NCBI GenBank assembly: GCA_902472305.1
Contig: CABRNK010000017.1
Span: forward strand, 1-63,019
Direction of reading: 5' to 3'
Source: Hominenteromicrobium sp900549945
GTDB taxonomy: Bacteria > Bacillota > Clostridia > Oscillospirales > Acutalibacteraceae
DNA: 63,019 nucleotides
Of the stretch, positions 23,467 to 32,661 are shown in pieces. The notes beneath the pieces are model-generated. The model was not told the DNA's origin. It ran no database searches and saw nothing but the letters and a program-made list of their open reading frames with translations. Both the position numbers and the translations under genes were made by a program. Within the stretch, counting starts at the first letter, position 1. Every line of letters begins with the position of its first letter.

Positions 23467-23760
23467 ATGCAAAGCCGTTTCCGCGCCCGCCCGTTTGTGA
23501 TTTCCTTTCTCTGCACCGCGCTCGCGCTCGTTTTTCTGACCGCCATGCTCGTCGTCGATGCCGAGGGCCGCCGCCTGAGCTTCAACGATACCTCGCCCGC
23601 GCTGGAGATCGTCTACAACGCGGACGGCACGGCGGACATGCAGGTGAACGCGTTCCGGCTCGACCGGCAGATCAACGTGACGGGTATCGTGAAGGCGTGG
23701 CATTTTGTCGCCGATTTTTTCTGCATCCCGCACGGGCGCTTCCCCTCGGGCGGCGGCTGA
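23467..23760 (+). CDS. small single-pass membrane protein, 97 aa, unknown
   Basis: AAGGGG lies 9 bases before ATG and the gene follows spoIIP by 57 bases on the same strand, so it is likely co-expressed. There is one hydrophobic segment (residues 10-30, FVISFLCTALALVFLTAML), then an extracellular region with DAEGRRLSFNDTSPALEI. I do not recognise it. Its neighbour suggests, weakly, a role in sporulation. Confidence 0.65.
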   Translation: MQSRFRARPFVISFLCTALALVFLTAMLVVDAEGRRLSFNDTSPALEIVYNADGTADMQVNAFRLDRQINVTGIVKAWHFVADFFCIPHGRFPSGGG

Positions 23761-23795
23761 GGCGGGCGCGGCACAGCCGTCCGTGGAAAAGCGGC

Positions 23796-23829
23796 GGGGA
23801 GGCCGGGCGCAAAGCTGCGCGGCCTCCCC
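23796..23829. terminator. hairpin between convergent genes
   Basis: GGGGAGGCCG..CGCA pairs with TGCG..CGGCCTCCCC around a 4-base loop. It lies between the small membrane protein gene and the lipoprotein gene. Confidence 0.6.
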
Positions 23830-23835
23830 GTAAAA

Positions 23836-24582
23836 TCATTCGATGGTGACGGTGCGCTCGGCGGTATAAAGGTGCGTGATGAAAAACGACTGGATCGTGT
23901 CGCGGTCGCCGCCAAACACAGCGGTCTCGCTGCCGGGCGTGTACTGTACATAAATGGGGTCAAAGCCGTAGTCGGTGTGGGGAATCCCGGAATTCATGCG
24001 GATCGTATAGCTGCCGTCGCCGCTGCCGGTTACAGTCAGCGAAACATAATAGCCGGGGCCGCCGAGGCCCTCGCTCTTGCTCACGCAGAGGCGGCCGTCC
24101 ACGTCCTGTGCAAAGATGTCGGCGAGCAGGACCTCCGCCGTGCCGTGCTCAAAATAGCGTTCAGCCGCTGCGAGCAGCGCGGCGCGGTCGGGGATGTCCG
24201 CCACGGCCGTGGGGTAAACCATAGGGGTTCCGTCCTCGCTGTAGGGCGGGTATTCGGTAAAGTCGCTGTAGGCCGGGTCGATCACGGCGCTGCGGTCGTA
24301 AAACCAGTCGCAGAAAAATGAGGCCGCCTCGTCGATGTCGGCAAGCAGCGCGGCTTCGGTCAGGGGCGCGGGCGCGGCGGTGGTCTCCGGCGTGGGCTCC
24401 ACAGTCGGCGCCGCGGTCGGTTCGGCGGATGGTTCGGCGGTCGGCGCAGGCGTTGGGGCTGCCGTCGGCTCGGTTCTGGAATTTTTCAGAACGGCGGATA
24501 AGGTGGCGCAGCCCGCCGTGCAGAGCAGCATACCGGAAAGCAGCAGCGCCGCGGCGGCCCGCGCCCATTTCTTTGCGGTCAT
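23836..24582 (-). CDS. lipoprotein with Thr/Pro-rich linker, 248 aa
   Basis: A signal peptide ends in the lipobox LLCTAGC (Cys25). Residues about 37-73 form a Pro-Thr-Ala-Glu wall-spanning linker (repeated P-T-x-E-P units). The outer domain (about 75-248) contains EAASFFCDWFYDRSAVIDP and GLGGPGYYVSLTV, and vaguely recalls IseA-type inhibitors of cell-wall endopeptidases, but I am not sure. AAAGGAAG precedes the ATG. Confidence 0.75.
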   Translation of the reverse strand: MTAKKWARAAAALLLSGMLLCTAGCATLSAVLKNSRTEPTAAPTPAPTAEPSAEPTAAPTVEPTPETTAAPAPLTEAALLADIDEAASFFCDWFYDRSAVIDPAYSDFTEYPPYSEDGTPMVYPTAVADIPDRAALLAAAERYFEHGTAEVLLADIFAQDVDGRLCVSKSEGLGGPGYYVSLTVTGSGDGSYTIRMNSGIPHTDYGFDPIYVQYTPGSETAVFGGDRDTIQSFFITHLYTAERTVTIE

Positions 24583-24803
24583 TTTAAGGACTTCCTTTCG
24601 TTTCTAAAGGTGGATTTTCAAAGCTGCTTTCAGTATAACAGACGAAAAAAGCGTTGGCAATACGCGGCGGGCGCGCATTTTTCTAAGAAAGTTGAGGAAT
24701 ATGAAAAAGTTCGTGATTTTTTAACAAATTTATAGTATAGTTAAACACATATAGAATCAGGGGGCGCGGGGTGCGCCCGAAATGAGAAGAGGTTGAATGT
24801 AAA

Positions 24804-26684
24804 ATGGCAAAGAAACAGTTTAAGGCGGAATCGAAGCGTTTGCTCGACCTGATGATCAACTCGATCTATACGCACAAGGAAATTTTCCTGCGCGAGCTGA
24901 TTTCGAACGCGAGCGACGCGATTGACAAGCTCTATTATAAGTCCCTCGGCGACGGCGACACGGGCCTGAACCGCGACGATTTCGAAATCCGCATCGAGGC
25001 GGACAAGGACGCGCGTGTGCTGCGCATCCGCGACAACGGCATCGGCATGACGCAGGACGAGCTCGACCAGAACCTCGGCGTCATCGCAAAGAGCGGCTCG
25101 CTCAAGTTTAAATCTGAAAACGAGCGGAACGAGGACATCGACATCATCGGCCAGTTCGGCGTCGGCTTCTACTCGGCGTTCATGGTCAGCGACCACGTGC
25201 GCGTCGAGACGAAGGCGTACGGCTCGGACGAGGCCTTCGCGTGGGAGTCGGACGGTGCGGACGGCTACACGATCCGCGCCTGCGAGAAAGCGGGGCACGG
25301 CACCGAGATCACGCTGCACATCAAGGCGGACACGGAGGATGAGAAGTACGGCGAGTTCCTCGATACATACCGCATCCGCAGCCTCGTGACGAAGTATTCC
25401 GATTACATCCGCTACCCGATCCGCATGGAGGTCGAAAAGACCCGCGCGAAGGAGGGGGCCGAAAACGAGTACGAGCACTATTTCGAGGTGGAAACGCTCA
25501 ACAGCATGGTGCCGCTGTGGAAGAAGAACAAAAACGAGATCACGCCCGAGGAGTACAACAGCTTCTACAAGGAGAAGTTCTACGACTGGCAGGACCCGCT
25601 CAAGGTCATCCACACGGCGGCCGAGGGCACCGCGACCTACAACGCGCTGCTGTTCATCCCGGCGAAGGCGCCGATGGACTATTACTCCCGCGATTATGAA
25701 AAGGGCCTCCAGCTCTACGCCTCCGGCGTTCTGATCATGGAGAAGTGCGCCGACCTGCTGCCCGATTACTTCGGCTTTGTCAAGGGCCTCGTCGATTCGC
25801 AGGACCTCTCGCTCAACATCTCGCGCGAGATGCTCCAGCACGACCGCCAGCTCAAGCTGATCGCCGGCCGCATCGAGAAGAAGATCACGTCGGAGCTCAA
25901 ATCCATGTGCGAGCACGACCGCGAGACATACGAGAAGTTTTTCGAGAGCTTCGGCCTGCGCCTCAAATTCGGCATGTATGAAAACTACGGCGTGAACAAG
26001 GATAAGCTCAAGGACCTCGTGCTGTTCAAGACCTCCGCCGGCAAGATGCGCACGCTCAAGGAGTACGTCGCCGACATGAAGGAGGACCAGACCTGCATCT
26101 ACTACGCCTCGGGCGAAACGGCGGAGCGCATCGCGCGCCTGCCGCAGACCGAAGCAGTGCTCGACCGCGGCTTCGAGGTTCTGTATTTGACCGACGACGT
26201 CGATGAGTTTGCGCTGATGGTGCTCCACGAGTACGAGGGCAAGGAATTCAAAAACGTTTCCGCCGAGGACGCGCGCGTCCAGTCCGACGAGGAGAAGGCC
26301 GCGTCCGAAAAGCGCGCGGAGGAGAATAAGACGCTGCTCGAGAAAATCAAGGCGGTTCTCGGCGAGCGCGTCAAGGACGTGCGTCTCTCCGCATCGCTCA
26401 AGAGCCACCCGGTCTGCATCACGACGGACGGCGCGCTCTCAATGGAGATGGAAAAGGTGCTCAATTCGATGCCCGGCGCGGAGCAGAAGGTGAAGGCCGA
26501 GCAGATTCTCGAGATCAACGCCGAGCACCCGGTCTTTGAGACGCTCCGCCGCTTTGAGGGCGACGAGGACAAGCTGAAGAAATACACCGAGGTGCTCTAC
26601 AATCAGGCTCTCCTGATCGAGGGCCGCTCGATCGAGGACCCGGTCGCATACGCGAACGCAGTGGCTGAGCTGCTCGCGCAGTAA
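24804..26684 (+). CDS. htpG: Hsp90-family chaperone HtpG, 626 aa
   Basis: The N-terminal GHKL ATPase has ELISNASDAIDKLYY (Glu/Asn/Asp pocket), DNGIGM and GQFGVGFYSAFMV. The middle domain includes VDSQDLSLNISREMLQ with its catalytic Arg, and a C-terminal dimerisation domain follows. Length and domain order are normal for bacterial Hsp90. GAAGAGG precedes the ATG. It is followed 28 bases later by a membrane protein gene. No CIRCE or other heat-shock operator was seen upstream. Confidence 0.98.
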   Translation: MAKKQFKAESKRLLDLMINSIYTHKEIFLRELISNASDAIDKLYYKSLGDGDTGLNRDDFEIRIEADKDARVLRIRDNGIGMTQDELDQNLGVIAKSGSLKFKSENERNEDIDIIGQFGVGFYSAFMVSDHVRVETKAYGSDEAFAWESDGADGYTIRACEKAGHGTEITLHIKADTEDEKYGEFLDTYRIRSLVTKYSDYIRYPIRMEVEKTRAKEGAENEYEHYFEVETLNSMVPLWKKNKNEITPEEYNSFYKEKFYDWQDPLKVIHTAAEGTATYNALLFIPAKAPMDYYSRDYEKGLQLYASGVLIMEKCADLLPDYFGFVKGLVDSQDLSLNISREMLQHDRQLKLIAGRIEKKITSELKSMCEHDRETYEKFFESFGLRLKFGMYENYGVNKDKLKDLVLFKTSAGKMRTLKEYVADMKEDQTCIYYASGETAERIARLPQTEAVLDRGFEVLYLTDDVDEFALMVLHEYEGKEFKNVSAEDARVQSDEEKAASEKRAEENKTLLEKIKAVLGERVKDVRLSASLKSHPVCITTDGALSMEMEKVLNSMPGAEQKVKAEQILEINAEHPVFETLRRFEGDEDKLKKYTEVLYNQALLIEGRSIEDPVAYANAVAELLAQ

Positions 26685-26712
26685 AGCGCGCAGTATACGA
26701 GGAGGACAGGAG

Positions 26713-27441
26713 ATGAAACGGCAGAAAAAGGAACGGAACTGGGGCAAAATCTTTACGATCGCAGTGCTTTTGAGCTTCATGGCGCCGATCGGGTATCTGG
26801 TCGTGCGGATCATATCGGGCGAAACGGCGGACGGCGTGGGCCGCGGCCGCGAGGACTACGTGCTCATGCTTTTGCAGTGCCTGCTCGGCATCGCGGCGAT
26901 CCTCGTCCCGATTCGCCTGATGCGCCGCTGGGACATAGAGATCCCGCGCGTGATGTTTCTCCTCTACATCGGCTTTCTGTACTGCGCGATCTTTCTCGGC
27001 GAGGTGCGCAGCTTCTACTACATTGTGCCGCACTGGGACACGATCCTGCACGCGTGCAGCGGCGTGATGCTCGGCGCGCTCGGCTTCTCGATGATCGCGA
27101 TCTTCAATAATACCGAGCGCATCCCGCTGAATCTCTCGCCATTCTTCATCGCCGCGTTTGCATTCTGCTTCGCGCTCGCGATGGGCGCGCTTTGGGAGAT
27201 CTACGAGTTTTCGGCCGACGCTCTGTTCGGCACGAACATGCAGAAATTTGCGCTGGATGACGGCACGCCGCTCGTCGGCCAAGCGGCGCTCAAGGACACG
27301 ATGAAGGACATCATCGTCGATACGCTCGGCGCGCTGGTGATGAGCGTCGTCGGCTATATCTCCCTGAAGTACAAAAAGGGCTGGATCGAAAAGCTGATGA
27401 TCCGCATCGGGCACGGAAGGCGCAGAGCAGAAAAGAAATAA
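26713..27441 (+). CDS. integral membrane protein, YjdF/DUF2238-like, 242 aa
   Basis: About six membrane segments. The conserved-looking blocks HWDTILHACSGVMLGALGF, MGALWEIYEFSAD and DTMKDIIVDTLGALVMSVVG carry polar residues inside the membrane (HWD, WEIYE, DD). This arrangement fits the YjdF/DUF2238 group, whose function is unknown. GGAGGACAGGAG precedes ATG. It sits between htpG and a CAAX protease gene with small gaps, so the three may share a transcript. Confidence 0.75.
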   Translation: MKRQKKERNWGKIFTIAVLLSFMAPIGYLVVRIISGETADGVGRGREDYVLMLLQCLLGIAAILVPIRLMRRWDIEIPRVMFLLYIGFLYCAIFLGEVRSFYYIVPHWDTILHACSGVMLGALGFSMIAIFNNTERIPLNLSPFFIAAFAFCFALAMGALWEIYEFSADALFGTNMQKFALDDGTPLVGQAALKDTMKDIIVDTLGALVMSVVGYISLKYKKGWIEKLMIRIGHGRRRAEKK

Positions 27442-27478
27442 GCCGCGGCGGCGCGGCGCGCAGAAAGGAAGACCCCCT

Positions 27479-28531
27479 ATGAATCTGAACCAGACGCCGT
27501 ACGGCGTATATCCGCAGCAGCCCGGCATGTATATGGAGCCGCCGTGTGCAGACCCCGTGGAGCTCGAGCAGAAGGCGCTTCGACGCGCGTCGTCGCGGCT
27601 TGCGTTTGCCGCGCTCGCCGGGCTGCCGCTGCAATACGTTGTCATCAATATGGCGGCGTTCGTTCTCGCGCTCTGCGGCGCGAATCTTTGGGCGCCCGCC
27701 GGAAACACGATCGGCGGCCTGCCCGCGACGGCCTATTATCTCGTGGCGGCGCTGACCTCGTATTTTTCAATCGCGCTGCCGTTTGCGGTGTTTCTTGCGG
27801 CGGGCAGGCACCGCCTCAGCGATACGGTTCTCGTCGAAAAGACCGGCGCCGTAAACGGCGTTCTGCTCGTGCTGGCCGGCGTTTTCCTCTGCTTTGTGAT
27901 GAATATTCCGGCGAACCTGCTCTCCATGCTGCTCGAGGGTCTCGGCCTGAACGGCGCCGTGAATACCGAGCGGTACACCGTGACCTCTGCGCCGGAGCTG
28001 ATCACGATGCTGCTTGCAGTCGTTCTGGTCGCGCCCATCACGGAGGAATTTGCGTTCCGCGGCGTTATGACGTCGGTTCTGCGCCGCTGGGGGGACTGGC
28101 CGGCGATCCTCTTCTCGGGGCTGATCTTCGGCATGGTGCACTACAGCTTCCAGAGCCTGCCCGTCGTGCTGGCCGGCGGATTTGTGATGGCGTTTCTCTA
28201 CGTGCGCACGAAGAACATATGGATCAACATCGCCGTGCATTTCACGAACAATCTGGTCGCCATGCTGCCCGCCGCCGTCAACTACCTGTTCGGCGCGCGT
28301 GCGGCGGACGCCGTCAGCCTGATTTCGTTTTACGCCGTCGTTCTCATCGGCCTCGCGGCGCTCGTGATTTTGCTCGTGCGGCAGGCCATGGGCCGCAGGG
28401 CGTTCAGCGCGCCGATGCAGCGCGGCAAGCTCGCCCGGAGCAAGCCGTTTTATATGCTTGTGAACCCCGGCTTCATCGTATACGCCGTCGTGTTCGTCGC
28501 GATGTGCGTGGTGGGGCTCTATGCGGCCTGA
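27479..28531 (+). CDS. CPBP/CAAX-family intramembrane metalloprotease, 350 aa
   Basis: Eight or so hydrophobic segments. The glutamate motif ITEEFAFRG (near residue 188, EE-x3-R) and the histidine motifs GMVHYSFQS and NIAVHFTNN form the ABI active site. An N-terminal cytosolic arm is Pro/Gln/Tyr-rich (PYGVYPQQPGMYMEPP). Such proteases process prenylated proteins or bacteriocins, or act in immunity to bacteriocins; the target here is unknown. The last 11 bases overlap the tadA start. Confidence 0.92.
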   Translation: MNLNQTPYGVYPQQPGMYMEPPCADPVELEQKALRRASSRLAFAALAGLPLQYVVINMAAFVLALCGANLWAPAGNTIGGLPATAYYLVAALTSYFSIALPFAVFLAAGRHRLSDTVLVEKTGAVNGVLLVLAGVFLCFVMNIPANLLSMLLEGLGLNGAVNTERYTVTSAPELITMLLAVVLVAPITEEFAFRGVMTSVLRRWGDWPAILFSGLIFGMVHYSFQSLPVVLAGGFVMAFLYVRTKNIWINIAVHFTNNLVAMLPAAVNYLFGARAADAVSLISFYAVVLIGLAALVILLVRQAMGRRAFSAPMQRGKLARSKPFYMLVNPGFIVYAVVFVAMCVVGLYAA

Positions 28532-28997
28532 GGCCGCGGGGCGGGAATTTCTGCCGGAGCGCCGGTTCATGGAGGAGGCGCTCCGGCTTGCCTGTGAGGC
28601 GGCCGCGGCAGGGGAGATCCCTGTCGGCGCGGTGGTTGTCAAGGACGGCGCGGTGATCGGCCGCGGGCGCAACCGGCGCGAGGCGGCGCGCAGCGTGCTC
28701 GGGCACGCCGAGCTTGAGGCGATGGAGCAGGCGGCGAAAGCGCTCGGCGACTGGCGGCTTTCGGGCTGCACGCTGTACGTGACGCTAGAGCCCTGCCCGA
28801 TGTGCGCGGGCGCGGCCGTAAACGCGCGCGTCGAACGCATCGTCTACGGCGCCGAGGACGAGGTGATGGGCGCATGCGGAACGGCGGTTTCCGTGATCCG
28901 CCTGCCGCGGGCGTTCCGCCCCGCGCTGTATAAGGGCCTGCTCGCCGAAGAATGCGGCGCCCTCCTGCGCCGGTTCTTTGCGGAGCGCAGAAAGTAA
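28521..28997 (+). CDS. tadA: tRNA-specific adenosine deaminase TadA, 158 aa
   Basis: Makes inosine at position 34 of tRNA-Arg. The zinc site is GHAELEAM (His and catalytic Glu) plus EPCPMCAGA (two Cys). Y-G-A-E-D and GACGT near the C-terminus are typical. The ATG at 28521 overlaps the protease stop; an internal ATG at 28569 would give a 142-residue protein and also cover the domain, so the start is open. Confidence 0.95.
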   Translation: MRPEAAGREFLPERRFMEEALRLACEAAAAGEIPVGAVVVKDGAVIGRGRNRREAARSVLGHAELEAMEQAAKALGDWRLSGCTLYVTLEPCPMCAGAAVNARVERIVYGAEDEVMGACGTAVSVIRLPRAFRPALYKGLLAEECGALLRRFFAERRK

Positions 28998-29103
28998 ACG
29001 GGAGCGCCGGTGCGGAAAGTGCACGGGCGCTTTTCGCGCCGCCTGTGCCGAGCGCATTCGCTTTTTACCGTGTCGCATGCAGCGGAAAATTTTTCGTTTT
29101 TTC

Positions 29104-29132
29104 TTGACAGAGGCGGCAAAAAGGTATATAGT
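29104..29132 (+). promoter_or_regulatory. promoter of the 29-32 kb peptidase operon
   Basis: TTGACA, exactly 17 bases, TATAGT. The leader to the first gene is about 150 bases and contains a GGAC-GCAA-GTCC mini-hairpin (29221-29232) and a 27-codon ORF (29187-29270) with no clear ribosome binding site. Confidence 0.75.
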
Positions 29133-29292
29133 ATGAAATATAAAGCTGTATAAATTGTGCAAAATGCGGCTTTATATATCGCTTACATGAAGAAATCAAT
29201 CCTTTCAGCTAAAAGAAGGCGGACGCAAGTCCTGCTGTTCTTTGTGCTGGAAGGATTTTTTTGTTTATAATTTTATGGATGGAGGCAGTATT

Positions 29293-30747
29293 TTGAAGCT
29301 GACAACAGAGCTGGAGAAAAGAATCGACCGGTGGGTGGACGAGCATATAGAGCGCTTGGCGGAGGATACCTGCAAGCTGATCCGCATCGAAAGTGTGTCC
29401 GATAAAACGAGCGATGTAAAGCCCTTTGGACAGGGCTGCCGGGACGCGCTCGCGAAGTACATCGAGCTCGGAGAGGCCTACGGCCTAAAAGCGCACAATT
29501 ACGAGAACTACGTGGCGAAGCTGTTCGTCCCGGAAAATCGTGGAAAGGCCAAGCAGATCGGTCTCATGGGGCATTTGGATGTGGTTCCCGCGGGGGAGAA
29601 CTGGATATACCCGCCGTACAAGGGGATTATAAAGGGCGATTGGATCATCGGCCGCGGGTCGCAGGACAACAAGGGGCCCTGCCTTGCGGCGATGTATGCA
29701 GTGCTTTGTCTGCGGGATCTGGGAATTGACCTGCAATACGACGTCTGTGCGCTGGCCGGCGCCGATGAGGAAGCCGGCATGGCGGATGCGGAGTATTACG
29801 CGCGGCAGCCGGATATACCGGACCTGATCCTCGTCACAGACAGCGGCTTTCCCATCTGCTACGGGGAGCGCGGGATCGCGCGCGGCTGGCTGAAATCCCG
29901 CCGCCGCTTGTCCGAAAATATAGTGGATCTCCATGGGGGAAGCGCAGTCAACCAGATTCCGGATACGGCGGAGATCGCGCTGCGGATGACGCCGTCGCTC
30001 AAGGAAAGGTGGAAAGCCGCGCCCTCGCTCGAAGCGCGGCAGGCGGGGGAAACGCTGGTGGTGACGGGGCGCGGAAGAGCCGGGCACATCGCCTCGTCCC
30101 GTGAAACGGAGAACGCCGTCGGCGTGCTGCTCAGAACGGTGCTTGAAGCGGGCCTGCTGGAGGACCCTGCGGATGCGGAGATCCTTAGCGCGGCCGAAAA
30201 GATGATCAGCAGCCGCTGCGGGGAGGTGTTCCGGCTTTCGGACGCGGCAGAGGTGCGGGATGTGCGCTGCGGCTGCGGCATAGCGGGGCTGGAGGACGGC
30301 GCGCTGAAGTTCTCGTTCAACCTGCGCTGCCCGGTCTCTCTCGATGAAAGGCGGGTGCTGGATCAAGTCGTACGCTATGGCGAGCAGGCCGGGTTCGAGC
30401 CCGTGGAGGCCGGCGTTCTGCCCTCCAATTATTTTCCGAAGGAGCGGCCGGTCATTCAGATACTGAACCGCGTGTTCAACGCGGTGACGGGCTTGGCGCT
30501 CGAGCCGCAGGTTTTTGCGGCGGGCACGCATGCCCGAAAGCTGCCCAATGCGGTGGCCTACGGCCCCGGCATACCGGAGCCGTCGTATTACCCGGGGAAA
30601 GAGGCGCTGTTCCCGCAGGGGCACGGCGACTGCCACATGCCCGATGAGGCGCAGTCGATTCCCGCACTGAAAGAGGCCCTGCGCATCTACATCCGGGGTG
30701 TGATCGCGCTCGACGGCGAGGTGCTGACGAAAGGAGAGGCCACATGA
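29293..30747 (+). CDS. M20-family dipeptidase/deacylase (PepV/Sapep-like), 484 aa
   Basis: A di-zinc exopeptidase. Metal and catalytic blocks are GHLDVVPAGENW (near 92), SQDNKGP and GADEEAGM (catalytic Glu pair), and a C-terminal HGDCHMPDE region; the inserted lid domain lies between them. PepV/Sapep relatives cleave dipeptides, some with beta- or D-residues, and N-acylated amino acids are also possible substrates. I chose TTG at 29293: GGAGG at 29281-29285 is 7 bases before it. The ATG at 29275 lies before that site. It overlaps the M24 gene by 4 bases (ATGA). Confidence 0.88.
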   Translation: MKLTTELEKRIDRWVDEHIERLAEDTCKLIRIESVSDKTSDVKPFGQGCRDALAKYIELGEAYGLKAHNYENYVAKLFVPENRGKAKQIGLMGHLDVVPAGENWIYPPYKGIIKGDWIIGRGSQDNKGPCLAAMYAVLCLRDLGIDLQYDVCALAGADEEAGMADAEYYARQPDIPDLILVTDSGFPICYGERGIARGWLKSRRRLSENIVDLHGGSAVNQIPDTAEIALRMTPSLKERWKAAPSLEARQAGETLVVTGRGRAGHIASSRETENAVGVLLRTVLEAGLLEDPADAEILSAAEKMISSRCGEVFRLSDAAEVRDVRCGCGIAGLEDGALKFSFNLRCPVSLDERRVLDQVVRYGEQAGFEPVEAGVLPSNYFPKERPVIQILNRVFNAVTGLALEPQVFAAGTHARKLPNAVAYGPGIPEPSYYPGKEALFPQGHGDCHMPDEAQSIPALKEALRIYIRGVIALDGEVLTKGEAT

Positions 30748-32528
30748 ACATGGAGGACCGCCTTTCCCGGGCGCAGGCATTTTTGAAGAGCGGGCAGGGC
30801 ATGCTGCTCACGGCGCCTTGGCACCGCAGATTCCTGCTGAAATTTCCCTCGTCGGCAGGCACAATATTCCTCACGGCGGAAAGGCGCTTTTTCATTGTGG
30901 ATTTCCGGTATATCGAGGCGGCGCGCGGCATCGGGAACGGCTTTGAAGTGATTTTGCAGGAGGAGCTTGCCGTGCAGCTTCGGGCGCTGGCAAAGGAAAA
31001 CGGTGTCACAGCGGTTCTGACCGACGCAAAGGCGCTGTCCTTTGAGGAACTCGAGGCGCTTCGCCGGCTTTTCGAACGGGATTGTTTGAAGGCCAGCGGC
31101 AGGCTGACCGATTTCTTGGGCGCGCTGGCGCAGGAGGAAACGGAGGAGGAAAATCGGTGCGCGGAACGGATCCGCGCGATTGCCGAGCGGGTGGAAAAGC
31201 GCTTTGCGCGCTTTGTGCGCGCGGGCGCATCACTGGAGGGCCTGAAGCGGAAGCTGGGGCAGATCAGAGGGGAGGAGGGCGACGAAAGCCGCACCTTTGC
31301 CGCGGAATTTGCCGTGCAGAGTGGAAAAGCGGAAGCCTGCGTGGCAGAGGGCGTTCTCCCTGCCGGCAGCACGCTCTGCGTCCGGTTTGCGCTGGAGGCG
31401 GGCCTTGTATCCCGCGGGCAGGCGATGCGCTTTCCCGTGAAGGCGCTGCCCGCCGTGCCGGTGCAAAGCCGCCGGGCAGCCCTTTGTGCGCTGCTGTGGG
31501 AGGAAAACAGCGCCGTGCTGCTCTGCGGCCGCCCCAGCATCCGCTATTATATCGGGGCCGATCCGGGGCCGGAATCGCAGCTTCTCCTCACGCATTCGGA
31601 GATACTGCTTTTTAGCCGGCGGCGGCCGGCGGTTTCGGGGATAACCGTTCTGCCCGGAGATTTTGAGGGAATGCCTGCAAAGGCCGCGGCATATCTGGAG
31701 GCGGCCGTGCGAGCGGCGGGCGTCCGAAAAATCTACGCGGAGCCGGATATTCCGATGAAAGCGCTGGGCGTTTGGCGCGGGCTGCCCTGCCCGGTGGTTC
31801 CGAGCCGTGCGCTGGAAGAAAGGATTTACAGCCGGAGAAGCGTGAAAAGGGAAGAGGAGCTCGCGCACATTCGTGCGGCGCAGGACGTCACGGACCGCGT
31901 CTTTCTCGAAGCGCTCAATTACATCCATGCGGGGATGACGGACATCGAGATTCAGCGGATGGTCGGCATGCTGTTTTATGAGATGGGCTCGCAGATGGAT
32001 TCCTTCGACCACGTGTGCGGCTGCGGCCCGGATACCGCCAAGCCGCACGTAAAGCCGACGGGACGCGCGGCCCGGCGCGGCGATTTCGTCATGCTGGATA
32101 TCGGCGCCAGTGTGGACGGCTATGGCTCCGATATGACGCGCATGGTCGGCATAGACGCGGTCGATGCGGAGAAGCAGGAGATCTACAATCTGGTTCTCGA
32201 GGCGCAGAACGCGGGCATACAGGCGGCCCGCGCAGGCGCGGTCTGCTGTGCGGTGGACGGCGCCGCGCGGCAGCGGATCAGCGACGGCGGCTTCGGGCCG
32301 TATTTCCTGCACGGCCTCGGGCACCCCGTCGGGTGCGGAGGGAAAGAGGGGCCGCGGTTCAGCCAGAGCGACACAAGCGTGCTTCGCCCCGGCGTTGTGA
32401 TGACGGTGGAGCCCGGTATTTACCTGCCCGGGCGGTTCGGCGTGCGGATTGAGGATATGGTGTACATAGGCGAGCAAGGCACCGAGAATCTAACGCACAG
32501 CCCAAAGACGCTGCCGTGCGTTAAGTAA
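30744..32528 (+). CDS. M24-family aminopeptidase with duplicated N-terminal module, 594 aa
   Basis: The C-terminal half is a complete Xaa-Pro-dipeptidase-like enzyme: a creatinase-type N-domain (about 255-365), then the pita-bread domain with metal ligands MLDIGASVDGYGSD (Asp near 451 and 462), GLGHPVG (His near 525), TVEPGIY (Glu near 555) and VRIED (Glu near 569). Residues 1 to about 245 look like a second, degenerate creatinase N-domain (TIFLTAERRFFIVDFRY) plus a piece of a pita-bread domain (RTFAAEFAVQSGKAEA) without ligands. Usual family length is about 350-450. It releases N-terminal residues, often before Pro. Translation is coupled to the M20 gene. Confidence 0.88.
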   Translation: MNMEDRLSRAQAFLKSGQGMLLTAPWHRRFLLKFPSSAGTIFLTAERRFFIVDFRYIEAARGIGNGFEVILQEELAVQLRALAKENGVTAVLTDAKALSFEELEALRRLFERDCLKASGRLTDFLGALAQEETEEENRCAERIRAIAERVEKRFARFVRAGASLEGLKRKLGQIRGEEGDESRTFAAEFAVQSGKAEACVAEGVLPAGSTLCVRFALEAGLVSRGQAMRFPVKALPAVPVQSRRAALCALLWEENSAVLLCGRPSIRYYIGADPGPESQLLLTHSEILLFSRRRPAVSGITVLPGDFEGMPAKAAAYLEAAVRAAGVRKIYAEPDIPMKALGVWRGLPCPVVPSRALEERIYSRRSVKREEELAHIRAAQDVTDRVFLEALNYIHAGMTDIEIQRMVGMLFYEMGSQMDSFDHVCGCGPDTAKPHVKPTGRAARRGDFVMLDIGASVDGYGSDMTRMVGIDAVDAEKQEIYNLVLEAQNAGIQAARAGAVCCAVDGAARQRISDGGFGPYFLHGLGHPVGCGGKEGPRFSQSDTSVLRPGVVMTVEPGIYLPGRFGVRIEDMVYIGEQGTENLTHSPKTLPCVK

Positions 32529-32661
32529 ATCCGTCCGCCGCAGGGGAACGGGGGAGGCAAGGCGTTTCCGGCAAAAAATCGACGGGCGCGTTCCCCTTGC
32601 GAATTGGATGCTTTTATGTTAAGATTTTATTCATATTCAACAATCTGCGGGAGGGATGGCA

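Noticed and set aside
24741..26408. A 555-codon minus-strand ORF opposite htpG
   Set aside because: It mirrors htpG codon by codon; htpG on the plus strand has all Hsp90 motifs.
29133..29292. A cyclic-di-GMP (GEMM) riboswitch, suggested by GGACGCAAGTCC
   Set aside because: Only a short GNRA hairpin is present; the second conserved helix and tetraloop receptor were not found.
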